6,438 nucleotides of DNA. Origin: an uncultured Ruminococcus sp. (lineage in GTDB: Bacteria > Bacillota > Clostridia > Oscillospirales > CAG-272). Below the pieces are notes generated by a model, which worked only from the letters and a program-made list of their open reading frames with translations, had not been told where the DNA came from and did no database searches. The translations under genes were made by a program, and so were the position numbers. How positions within the stretch are numbered: position 1 is the stretch's first letter; each line of letters starts with the position of its first letter. Positions 1-6,086 of the stretch are shown piece by piece. The DNA lies in NCBI GenBank assembly GCA_902766575.1, contig CACXED010000179.1:1-6438 (forward strand). The letters are read 5' to 3'.

Positions 1-246
1 ATCTGCCGTTCGGTCAATCCCGATTCGGTGGAGATCGAGGACGGACTCGCGCTCATCGCGGTGGTCGGACGTGCGATGGTCAAGGCAAAGGGCACCGCAG
101 CCCGCGTCTTCAAGGCGATCAGCGGAGCGGGTATAAACATCCGCATGATCGACCAGGGCTCCAGCGAGATCTCGATCATCGTCGGCGTTGAGGAAGCTGA
201 TTTCGAGGACGCTATGCGCGCTATCTATCAGGAGTTTGTATATTAA
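1..246 (+). CDS. lysC: Aspartate kinase, C-terminal ACT-domain part (5' truncated by window)
   Basis: Only the last 81 residues are in the window, and the frame is open from base 1. They form the terminal ACT domain of aspartokinase, the enzyme that phosphorylates aspartate in the first step of lysine, threonine and methionine synthesis. The diagnostic stretch is the GINIRMIDQGSSE motif followed by SIIVGV, preceded by ALIAVVGRAM and a GTAARVFKAI helix. In this family the region forms the dimer and binds the feedback-inhibiting amino acid; which effector is used cannot be read from this fragment. The gene ends normally (EFVY, TAA 244-246) at the usual family C-terminus. The ribosome binding site of the next gene (AGGAG, 230-234) lies in its last codons, so the two are probably co-transcribed and translationally linked. 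The family is clear; the symbol is the common one for monofunctional enzymes and the isozyme type is unknown. Confidence 0.93.
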   Translation: MCRSVNPDSVEIEDGLALIAVVGRAMVKAKGTAARVFKAISGAGINIRMIDQGSSEISIIVGVEEADFEDAMRAIYQEFVY

Positions 247-247
247 G

Positions 248-1060
248 TTGAAGAATTATAAAATCATCGACATTCACACGCACACCTATCCCGAAGCCAT
301 AGCCGCGAAGGCAGTGAGAAATCTCGCTGCCTTCTACGAGCTTGAAATAGACGGAGACGGCACCTACGCCGACCTTGAAGCCGAGAGCGCCAAGGTCGGA
401 GTGGCCGGCTTTCTGCTCTTTTCGGTCGCGACGAACGCCCATCAGGTCGAAAAGGTCAACGATTCGATAGCCGCTCTCGCCGAAAGGTCGAGACAGGACG
501 GCTTTGAGACGGTGGGCTTTGCGGGTATGCACCAGGATTATCCCGACTTTGCCGCCGAGCTTGACCGCGCCGAGCGGCTCGGGCTCAAGGGCGTAAAGAT
601 CCATCCGGATATCCAGCGCTTCGACCTCCTCGACAAGCGTATGTACGAGCTCTGCGAGATAATCGAGGGGCGTATGACGCTTTATCTTCACGTGGGCGAC
701 CCGCGTCCCGAGTACCGCTTCTCCGAGCCGAAAAAGCTCGCAAAGCTGCTCGACCGATTCCCGAAATTAGAGGTCGCAGCGGCGCATCTCGGCGGCTACG
801 GAGCGTGGGACGAGGCTGAGCGCGAGCTTGCCGGCAGACCCAACGTCTGGTTCGACACCTCGAGCGCGCTCTGGGCTATGACTCCCGAGCGGGCGGTCGA
901 GCTGATCCACGCCTACGGCTCGGATCGGGTCATGTACGGCACCGATTATCCGATCAAGGAGCAGAGCGACGAGCTTTCGCGCTTTTTTAAGCTCGACCTG
1001 ACCGAAAAGGAGCGCGAGGATATCCTCTACAACAACGCCAAGCGCTTTCTCAGATTATGA
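248..1060 (+). CDS. Amidohydrolase family protein (Amidohydro_2 type, metal-dependent TIM-barrel hydrolase)
   Basis: A 270-residue protein with the signatures of the Amidohydro_2 branch (relatives of ACMS decarboxylase and 2-pyrone-4,6-dicarboxylate lactonase). Seen motifs, counting from the TTG start: IIDIHTHTYP with the metal-binding H10 and H12, GLKGVKIHPD (117-120 KIHP), YLHVGD with H148, AAHLGG with H180, and VMYGTDYP with D233. The HxH, two later His and the Asp are all present, so a working mono- or binuclear metal centre is likely. Substrate is not predictable. There is no signal peptide, so it is cytoplasmic. The open frame extends upstream into the kinase gene, but similarity only begins near KIIDIH. 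TTG 248 is chosen because it lies 13 bases after AGGAG (230-234) and one base after the kinase stop; TTG 236 is in frame but only one base from that AGGAG. The stop overlaps the next ATG by four bases, indicating translational coupling. Confidence 0.88.
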   Translation: MKNYKIIDIHTHTYPEAIAAKAVRNLAAFYELEIDGDGTYADLEAESAKVGVAGFLLFSVATNAHQVEKVNDSIAALAERSRQDGFETVGFAGMHQDYPDFAAELDRAERLGLKGVKIHPDIQRFDLLDKRMYELCEIIEGRMTLYLHVGDPRPEYRFSEPKKLAKLLDRFPKLEVAAAHLGGYGAWDEAERELAGRPNVWFDTSSALWAMTPERAVELIHAYGSDRVMYGTDYPIKEQSDELSRFFKLDLTEKEREDILYNNAKRFLRL

Positions 1061-2157
1061 AGATTTTCGAAAGCATCGCCGACATCGACGTCGCGGCTGA
1101 CGTCTGGCAAAAGCTCGCGGCGTCGGACAAGCCGGTCGTCATGTACGGCATGGGCAACGGCGCGGACAAGATAACCGAGGCGCTCGGGCATTTCGGAGTT
1201 GAGGTCGCCGACTATTTCGCGTCTGACGGATTTGTGCGCGGGCAGAGCTTTCACGGAAAAAGAGTATTGAGCTACGCCGAGGTCTGCGGGAAATATTCCG
1301 ATTTCATCGTCGTCGTGTCCTTCGGGACGAGACTTCCGGAGGTCGCGGCTAACATCGAGCGGATAGCCGACGAGCGCGAGCTGTATATCCCCGACGTTCC
1401 GGTCGTCTGCGAGAATCTCTGCGGAGAGCTGTTCGACCTTGGGTATTTCAGAGCGCACAGAGACGAGCTTTCCGAGGTCTGCGATCTGCTCGCCGACGAT
1501 CAGTCAAGGCGGATTTTCTGCGATATCATCGCCTACCGTCTCACCGGAGAGCCCGAGCCGCTGCTGAGGCACACCTGCGAGCCTGAGGAGGTTTACGGTA
1601 TTCTCGGCACGGAGGATATCGTCTCAGCCGCCGATCTCGGAGCCTACGACGGCGACTCGATACGCGAGCTGGCGGGCTTTGCGCCGAAGCTGTCGCAAGT
1701 GACCGCGCTCGAGCCCGACGCGAGGAATTTCAGAAAGCTGACCGCGTTTGCAGAGAGCGCGCCCTACCGTATCGACGCGTTTAACGCGGCAGCGTGGGAC
1801 TCCGACTGCGAACTGGAGTTCACGTCGGGCGGAAACCGGAACTCCACGCTGTCGTCGACAGTCGGGCTGAAAACCGGCGCGAAGCTCAAAAGCGTACAGG
1901 CGAGACGGCTCGATTCGCTGCTCACCGAGCCGTTGGATTATATCAAGTACGACGTCGAGGGCGCGGAATACGAGGCTCTGCGCGGCTCTGAGGAACTCAT
2001 AATGCGTTTCCGACCACGGCTGCTCGTCTCGCTCTATCACCGGAGCGGGGATATTTTCCGGCTGCCGCTGCTCGTGCGGTCGATTGGCTATGAGAAGCTC
2101 TATTTAAGGCGCTATCGCTCGATTCCGGCGTGGGATCTGATGCTGATTGCGAAATAA
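1057..2157 (+). CDS. FkbM-family SAM-dependent methyltransferase with N-terminal Rossmann-like domain
   Basis: A 366-residue protein in three parts. Residues about 25-115 look like a nucleotide-binding Rossmann-like module: VVMYGMGNGADK (27-38), then a strand-helix alternation ending in FIVVVSFG (83-90), similar in pattern to the N-terminal domains of sugar acyltransferases and some methyltransferases. Residues about 120-185 are a linker. Residues about 188-340 are the FkbM methyltransferase: SAM motif I AADLGAYDGDS (191-201), ALEPD (217-221), NAAAWDSDCELEF (243-255), and the characteristic DYIKYDVEGAEYEAL (294-308). FkbM enzymes methylate hydroxyls on sugars, polysaccharides and secondary metabolites; the acceptor here is unknown. 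No clear Shine-Dalgarno precedes the start; the ATGA overlap with the amidohydrolase stop implies translation by coupling. No membrane segment or signal peptide is seen. It is the last gene of the run, followed directly by a terminator. Confidence 0.87.
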   Translation: MKIFESIADIDVAADVWQKLAASDKPVVMYGMGNGADKITEALGHFGVEVADYFASDGFVRGQSFHGKRVLSYAEVCGKYSDFIVVVSFGTRLPEVAANIERIADERELYIPDVPVVCENLCGELFDLGYFRAHRDELSEVCDLLADDQSRRIFCDIIAYRLTGEPEPLLRHTCEPEEVYGILGTEDIVSAADLGAYDGDSIRELAGFAPKLSQVTALEPDARNFRKLTAFAESAPYRIDAFNAAAWDSDCELEFTSGGNRNSTLSSTVGLKTGAKLKSVQARRLDSLLTEPLDYIKYDVEGAEYEALRGSEELIMRFRPRLLVSLYHRSGDIFRLPLLVRSIGYEKLYLRRYRSIPAWDLMLIAK

Positions 2158-2188
2158 AAACTGCCGCGGAAATTTTCCGAGGCAGTTT
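2158..2188. terminator. Bidirectional intrinsic terminator between convergent genes
   Basis: The arms AAACTGCC-G-CGGAA and TTCCG-A-GGCAGTTT pair over 13 base pairs with one G/A mismatch and a 3-base loop at about 2172-2174. The rightward product ends in TTTCTCTTTG. On the - strand the same stem is followed by TTTTTATTTC, which lies in the last codons of the methyltransferase gene. It begins right after the TAA of the + strand methyltransferase gene and about 35 bases past the stop of the - strand lipoprotein gene, so it can serve both. Confidence 0.85.
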
Positions 2189-2223
2189 CTCTTTGTAAAA
2201 ATTTATTTAGTCCATACCGCAAA

Positions 2224-4836
2224 TTATTTTGCTCCGGAGTTGTCAAATATCGCTTTTGCTTCGGGATATTTGTCTAAAAGCTCATCGAGCGCAGGCTCGG
2301 TGTGGATTTCTTTTAGCTTTACGTTGCGCGGGATTGAAGCGTTGCCCATATCGACCGGCTCGGTCGTGTAGAGCCGCTCGCAGAGAACATTATGGTTGTA
2401 CTGCGACTTTACATGGAACTGCGCGAAAAGCGGATAGCGTGCGCCGCTGATAACGTTGTCATACAGATGCCAGTTCGACGACGAGCCGTCGAGGTAATAT
2501 CCGCAGATGTGTCCGGTATTGGGCGCGTAGTCGCTCTTTTTTGCAAAGTTATCGTGCATGGAGTTGAAAAGCTCTGTGTATTTTTCGGTGCAATTAGCTC
2601 CGAGGACATATATCGCCGCGCCGTCGCGAAGCTCGCTCATGTAGTCAGTGATGCGGTTGTAGGCGATTTCGGCGTTCCGGATATTTATCATTTCGCCGTA
2701 GTCATAATCGACGACTGTCCAGCCCCATCCGACGCTGATACCGCTGTACGGACAGCGGTCGATCGTGTTGTGGCAGAGCTTAAGCCCGTCGATGTGGGAT
2801 ATATAGACCGCTACCGAGGCGGGATACTCGAAGCCGACATTCGTTATCGTGTTGTTTTCGATTACAAAGTTGTAGTTCGCGTTATTTTCGTCCCAGCCGG
2901 TATTATGGTTTCCGAGCGATAACGCCGACATCGCGATGTTGTTGAACCGGCAGTTCGTGACAGTCAGATTTTTCATTAAATTTTTCGTCTGAACTCCGTT
3001 GCCGCCAAGCTCCTCAAAGGTGCAGTTGCTGATTGCTATATTCGTGCAGTCTGACGCATGGATCGCCGCGCAGCTAAGCACGCCGCCGCGCTTTTCGCCG
3101 TTCGCCTGTTCTGCAAAATAGCCCGATTTGGCGGTATAGGTGCAGGCGCTGCCGATGAAGCCTATTCCGTCGATTGTAACATTCGAGGCGTTTTTGAGAT
3201 TCAGCAGGATATCCTCATCCGAGTACGAAACTCTGGTCGGCGCGCCGCTTTCGGGATAGTAGTAGAGAATACCGTTTTCATAGTCTGCGACGCAGCTGCC
3301 GGGCTTAAGGAACGCGCGATTGTTGGAGATGAAATATTTGCGGTTGATGATAGGGTTCCAATAGATAAGCGCGCGCGGGAAAAATTCCATCTCGTCCTTG
3401 CGGAATTTCAGGCGTACAAGCTCGTGTCCGTCTACCGTTTTCGTATCCGACCAGTCAACTCCCGAAACGTGCATGATAACCGCTTCCCACTCGACGTATA
3501 TGACATATTCGGTCGCCGTGAAGTCCTCGATTCCCTCGACATACGATTTGTCGATATAAACGCCTTGCGCGTTTTCGGGAGCTTTTCTGTCCTCAACGTC
3601 AAAATCGACAGCCATTATTCCGTTCCCGCTCGAGGCGCGGGGTATGCGCTTTCCATCGCAATAGAAGTCGCGCAGCTTCACGCCGTCCTCGCAGTCGAGC
3701 TTTGCCATATAGTAGTCGGTTCCCTCGACCTTTACAAAGGCTTCGTCGGGGATCACAGTCAGTCCTGCGATTATCGGACGCTCGACGCCAGACGGCTTAA
3801 CTGTCAGGCTCGACCAGTGATTTGAGCCGAATGTCAGGCTCTCGGCGAGATAATATTCGCCGCCGTCGAGCTCGAGAGTAATATCCTGCGGCGACTGCGC
3901 CGTTGCGCTCTGCGCGAGCTGTTCAGCTTTGGAAAAAGCGTCGAACAGCGCTTTTCCGCGCTCGGTCGGCGCTTTGCCGCTCACTCTGATTGTGGTCTTG
4001 GTTGATTCGTTCATGTTGATTCCTCCTATAGTACCGGACTCATCAAGCCCGGAAATCAGATTTTCAATGAAATATGAGAGTTCCTCGTTTGTTCTTGCCG
4101 TGATGATAAGATTTCCGTCTGACACGCCGTTCGTCACGGGGATTTCGCGGTCTATTGATTTTAATCCGATAATTATCTCGTGTCCGGTTCTCTCAGTGCC
4201 GTCGCCTACGATCTCCGGCTTGAATCCGGTCAGATCGCAGAGCGTTTCCTGGAGCTTCACAGCCAGCTCGTCAAGCTCCCGGTCAAGTATATCCTCCCTG
4301 ACGATTCTGAACTCCGAGATCGGCGTGCCGTCTATCTCAAAGCCCTCGAGCGGCGGCGTCCAGCGACCGACATAGCCGTTCTCCGGAATCGACAGAGTTC
4401 CCGACGCGCTGTCATAGCTTTCGCAGAGCTTATCTATCGCGCTCTCGTAGCCGTGACGGCTGTTTGCGAGTACGACAAGCTTTGAGCCGACCGGCTTTAT
4501 GATGTACTCGTTTTCGTCACCGTTAAATTCGGCGGCGACGGCTATAGACTCCTCGCGCTCGGTCATGCCGAACAGAAGCTCAAATTCGCCCGGCTCCTCG
4601 CCTGTCCTTTTGTTGAGATAATCGGTGGTAAGTTTAAGAGCTGCGCCCGCTTCGCCGAGCCTGCTTCGAAGCGAAACGGCGAGCTTTACCTCATCGCCTT
4701 CGGCATAATCTGATCGGACGATAGCGTAATCGGACAGCGCGAACCGAACGTCCGTCTCCTTTTGACTGCATCCGGTCAGAACTGCGGCGGCTATAATCGC
4801 GGGAACAACTGGAACAATAAATTTTTTTATAAGCAT
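2224..4836 (-). CDS. Surface lipoprotein with right-handed parallel beta-helix domain, GH141-like (putative glycoside hydrolase)
   Basis: An 870-residue protein. The N-terminus has Lys4-Lys5, a hydrophobic core and the lipobox LTGC with Cys23, so it should be a membrane-anchored lipoprotein outside the cell. Two related alpha/beta modules follow (about 29-140 and 175-265), resembling the small domains that precede catalytic domains in GH20- and GH67-type enzymes. From about 280 a beta-helix starts: ITLELDGGEYYLAESLTF (319-336), PIIAG, the insert FYCDGKRIPRAS, NGILYYYP (521-528), then Asn-rich rungs such as VTNCRFNNI, IENNTITNVG, LCHNTIDRC and IAYNRITDY, and RDGAAIYVLG plus YYLDGSSSNWHLYDN near the end. 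That layout recalls GH141, whose characterised members include an alpha-L-fucosidase and a xylanase; activity and catalytic residues cannot be assigned by eye. The start ATG has GGAG (4843-4846) six bases upstream. Transcription probably comes from its own promoter just upstream. A second start may exist at Met275. Beta-helix call high, GH141 moderate. Confidence 0.87.
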   Translation of the reverse strand: MLIKKFIVPVVPAIIAAAVLTGCSQKETDVRFALSDYAIVRSDYAEGDEVKLAVSLRSRLGEAGAALKLTTDYLNKRTGEEPGEFELLFGMTEREESIAVAAEFNGDENEYIIKPVGSKLVVLANSRHGYESAIDKLCESYDSASGTLSIPENGYVGRWTPPLEGFEIDGTPISEFRIVREDILDRELDELAVKLQETLCDLTGFKPEIVGDGTERTGHEIIIGLKSIDREIPVTNGVSDGNLIITARTNEELSYFIENLISGLDESGTIGGINMNESTKTTIRVSGKAPTERGKALFDAFSKAEQLAQSATAQSPQDITLELDGGEYYLAESLTFGSNHWSSLTVKPSGVERPIIAGLTVIPDEAFVKVEGTDYYMAKLDCEDGVKLRDFYCDGKRIPRASSGNGIMAVDFDVEDRKAPENAQGVYIDKSYVEGIEDFTATEYVIYVEWEAVIMHVSGVDWSDTKTVDGHELVRLKFRKDEMEFFPRALIYWNPIINRKYFISNNRAFLKPGSCVADYENGILYYYPESGAPTRVSYSDEDILLNLKNASNVTIDGIGFIGSACTYTAKSGYFAEQANGEKRGGVLSCAAIHASDCTNIAISNCTFEELGGNGVQTKNLMKNLTVTNCRFNNIAMSALSLGNHNTGWDENNANYNFVIENNTITNVGFEYPASVAVYISHIDGLKLCHNTIDRCPYSGISVGWGWTVVDYDYGEMINIRNAEIAYNRITDYMSELRDGAAIYVLGANCTEKYTELFNSMHDNFAKKSDYAPNTGHICGYYLDGSSSNWHLYDNVISGARYPLFAQFHVKSQYNHNVLCERLYTTEPVDMGNASIPRNVKLKEIHTEPALDELLDKYPEAKAIFDNSGAK
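4012..4027 (-). promoter_or_regulatory. Candidate internal ribosome binding site and in-frame ATG (Met275 of the lipoprotein)
   Basis: On the - strand the sequence reads AGGAGGA (4027-4021), six bases, then ATG (4014-4012), in frame with the lipoprotein as codon 275. It encodes GGIN-M. It is a better Shine-Dalgarno than the one at the annotated start. Initiation here would yield a 596-residue product without the signal peptide and both N-terminal modules, beginning just before the beta-helix. Whether it is used is unknown; GGA-GGA for Gly-Gly in a linker could arise by chance. Confidence 0.45.
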
Positions 4837-4840
4837 AAAA

Positions 4841-4893
4841 ATCTCCGTTTGTGTTTACTGCTCTGTAAGAACAATTATAGCACAAACGGAGAT
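4841..4893 (-). repeat. Perfect 13-bp inverted repeat bracketing the lipoprotein promoter and covering its ribosome binding site
   Basis: The arm ATCTCCGTTTGTG at 4841-4853 is the exact reverse complement of CACAAACGGAGAT at 4881-4893, separated by 27 bases. On the - strand the first arm overlaps the TG of the extended -10, the loop holds the rest of the promoter and the likely start point, and the second arm contains the GGAG of the lipoprotein gene and is followed by TTTTT and the ATG. It may act as a fold-back or terminator in RNA reading through from the regulator gene, or as paired operator half-sites about 40 bp apart in DNA. Confidence 0.7.
4874..4882 (-). promoter_or_regulatory. Extended -10 promoter for the lipoprotein gene
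   Basis: The - strand reads TGCTATAAT (4882-4874), a perfect extended -10 (TGnTATAAT). No good -35 hexamer is found 17-18 bases upstream, as is usual for extended -10 promoters. Transcription would begin near 4868-4866, giving a leader of about 30 bases with GGAG six bases before the ATG. It lies inside the loop of the inverted repeat at 4841-4893. Confidence 0.65.
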
Positions 4894-4972
4894 ATAAATT
4901 ATGTTTTTATTGATAAGAATCGTCGATGAATATGGCGAAAATCAAAAATATTCCTGACGTTTGAAGCCGGGA

Positions 4973-5818
4973 TCAGTATTTCTTCGACAGCAGAGCCTTT
5001 TCGGTAGCGGCGATAGCGGTCGTAGCCTCGTCGCCCTTGCGCAGCACGATGTAGAAGTAGAGCGAATCGACTATCGCGAGCTGCGCTATGCGTGAGTTCA
5101 GCGCGAGTATTGAATAGCGCGTTTCGTCGGAGAAGGTCTGGAGCACGATGTCGCTGACCTTGATTATCGGCGATTTACCGTAGTTGGTGAGGCAGATAGT
5201 TGTAGCTCCGCGCTCCTTGGCGATTCTCAGCGCGTCGACGATGTCCTTTGACGAGCCGGAATGGGAGATTCCGATCGCCACGTCTCCGCGGGAGAGATGC
5301 GACGCGGCGATAGCCTGCATATGGTTGTCGGTATAGGCTACGGCGTTGCATCCGGCGCGCAGGAACTTGTGGCTCATGTCGAGCGCCACCGACGAGGAAT
5401 TTCCGAGTCCGAGCGTGATTATCTTCCCGGCGGAGAGTATCTTTTCCGCCGCTTCGGAGAGCGCCTTTTCGTCGAGCACCTTTTTGGTGCGCTCGAGCGA
5501 GCAGTAGATATCGTTGCAGACCTTTTCAAACACCTCAAAGCTCGAGTCGGCGGGAGTGATGCTCTCGCTGACCGTTCCGGTGTTATCCTCGCGGGCGAGG
5601 GAAATCTTGAGCGCCTGATAGCCGTCAAAGCCGAGCCTGCGGGCAAAGCGGACTATCGTAGCCTCGCTGCACTTGCAGTTGTCGGCGAGCTCGCTTATCG
5701 AGAGGGGGATGAGCTTTCCGGGATTGGCGAGGATCCAGTCGGCGATCTTTTTTTCAGCGCGGCCCATTTCTTCGTAAAGGACCTTTATTTTAAGAGACGT
5801 TCTTTCCATGATTATCAT
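4973..5818 (-). CDS. MurR/RpiR-family transcriptional regulator (HTH plus SIS domain)
   Basis: A 281-residue protein of normal length for the family. Residues about 8-80 form the RpiR-type helix-turn-helix domain: AEKKIADWIL, then LSISELADNCKCSEATIVRF (39-58) and ARRLGFDGYQALK. Residues about 120-255 form the SIS sugar-phosphate binding domain, with ITLGLGNSSSVALD (134-147), the Ser-rich AIGISHSGSSKDI (181-193) and CLTNYGKSP (209-217). Members bind DNA as dimers or higher oligomers and respond to phosphosugars, acting as repressors or activators of sugar catabolism. The effector is not readable, but the neighbours suggest a deoxysugar or pentose derivative. ATG 5818 is taken as the start, with a weak AGG four bases upstream; ATG 5809 (Met4) is an alternative lying farther from that AGG. 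Its own consensus promoter is upstream, and the lipoprotein gene lies 136 bases downstream on the same strand. Confidence 0.93.
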   Translation of the reverse strand: MIIMERTSLKIKVLYEEMGRAEKKIADWILANPGKLIPLSISELADNCKCSEATIVRFARRLGFDGYQALKISLAREDNTGTVSESITPADSSFEVFEKVCNDIYCSLERTKKVLDEKALSEAAEKILSAGKIITLGLGNSSSVALDMSHKFLRAGCNAVAYTDNHMQAIAASHLSRGDVAIGISHSGSSKDIVDALRIAKERGATTICLTNYGKSPIIKVSDIVLQTFSDETRYSILALNSRIAQLAIVDSLYFYIVLRKGDEATTAIAATEKALLSKKY

Positions 5819-5826
5819 ATGACCTG

Positions 5827-5840
5827 ACCGCCGCGGCGGT
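5827..5840 (-). repeat. 14-bp perfect GC palindrome in the regulator's leader
   Basis: ACCGCCGCGGCGGT is exactly self-complementary, with 12 of 14 bases G or C, in an otherwise A/T-rich intergenic region. In the regulator mRNA it would lie one base upstream of the AGG ribosome binding site and could form a small 5-bp hairpin. On the + strand it is followed by TTTCTTTCTT and so looks like a short terminator. It could also be an operator between promoter and gene. The sequence does not decide among these. Confidence 0.5.
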
Positions 5841-5868
5841 TTCTTTCTTAATAAGTTTAATTATATAT

Positions 5869-5897
5869 ATTATAGCCGATTTTCTCCTCTGTGTCAA
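5869..5897 (-). promoter_or_regulatory. Consensus sigma-A promoter of the RpiR-family gene
   Basis: The - strand reads TTGACA (5897-5892), a 17-base spacer, then TATAAT (5874-5869): all twelve consensus bases at optimal spacing. The start point should be near 5862, leaving a leader of about 44 bases that contains the GC palindrome. A perfect promoter for a regulator gene suggests that strong repression, possibly autoregulation, normally holds it down. Confidence 0.88.
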
Positions 5898-5975
5898 GAC
5901 AAAAACAGTGAATAAATATTGCTGTAAAATTAGACGAAAATGAGCTCAAAATTTGTTCAACCCTACAATTATTGC

Positions 5976-6014
5976 GGCTTTGAAAAATAATTTCAAAAAA
6001 AGGCTTGAAAAATA
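5976..6014 (+). promoter_or_regulatory. Operator-like direct repeat and palindrome upstream of the isomerase-like gene
   Basis: GGCTTTGAAAAATA (5976-5989) recurs as GGCTTGAAAAATA (6002-6014), one T shorter and 26 bases on. The second copy covers the -35 hexamer of the rightward promoter. The first copy is part of a 7-bp-arm palindrome, TTTGAAA-N5-TTTCAAA (5979-5997), just upstream of the -35. The placement fits a regulator binding site, the divergent RpiR-type protein being the obvious candidate. The assignment is inference and the A/T-rich composition raises the chance of coincidence. Confidence 0.5.
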
Positions 6015-6033
6015 TTTTTGCAGTGAGTATAAT
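6005..6033 (+). promoter_or_regulatory. Sigma-A promoter of the isomerase-like gene
   Basis: TTGAAA (6005-6010), a 17-base spacer, then TATAAT (6028-6033): five of six -35 bases and a perfect -10. Transcription should start near 6039-6041, giving a leader of about 65 bases that carries a short ORF. The -35 regions of the two divergent promoters are about 107 bases apart. The rest of the 5819-6105 region is A/T-rich and holds no other gene that I can support. Confidence 0.82.
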
Positions 6034-6050
6034 AATAGACGGAGCTGAAA

Positions 6051-6086
6051 ATGAAAAAGAAAATCCACTTCAAATTTCATTCATAA
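6051..6086 (+). CDS. Possible 11-codon leader peptide (upstream ORF)
   Basis: The ORF reads MKKKIHFKFHS and ends in TAA at 6084-6086, 19 bases before the isomerase-like ATG. It has its own Shine-Dalgarno, GGAG at 6041-6044, six bases before the ATG, but this is almost at the predicted 5' end of the mRNA, which may weaken initiation. The leader also contains AATGAAA (6050-6056) and TTTCATT (6075-6081), complementary arms that would cover the leader start codon. The peptide is basic and has no run of a single amino acid as in classical attenuators. It could be an accidental ORF. Confidence 0.35.
   Translation: MKKKIHFKFHS

Noticed and set aside
221..691. Open frame of 156 codons on the - strand
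   Set aside because: Antisense to the amidohydrolase, whose catalytic motifs are intact in the + frame.
1027..2040. Two - strand open frames (1027-1458 and 1624-2040)
   Set aside because: Antisense to the FkbM methyltransferase; no recognisable domain or start signal.
2392..2922. Open frame of 176 codons on the + strand
   Set aside because: Antisense shadow of the lipoprotein gene with an unpatterned Val/Arg-rich translation.
3058..3825. Long open frame of 255 codons on the + strand
   Set aside because: Lies fully antisense to the beta-helix gene, has no family-like motifs and no ribosome binding site; G/C-rich codon bias keeps the opposite frame open.
4928..4953. Inverted repeat GAATAT-N14-ATATTC just after the regulator gene
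   Set aside because: Only six A/T-rich base pairs with a 14-base loop; too weak for a terminator call, though a minor role cannot be excluded.
5808..5818. Palindrome ATGATTATCAT at the regulator start codons
   Set aside because: Short, A/T-rich and made largely by the two Met codons; no independent support as an operator.
5261..5827. Open frame of 188 codons on the + strand
   Set aside because: Antisense to the RpiR-type regulator; the regulator frame carries the conserved HTH and SIS motifs.
5941..5948. TGAGCTCA palindrome in the divergent region
   Set aside because: Eight bases only, with no matching flanks; expected by chance.
6008..6019. AAAAATATTTTT palindrome in the rightward promoter spacer
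   Set aside because: Pure A/T self-complementarity; more likely part of promoter bending than a specific site.
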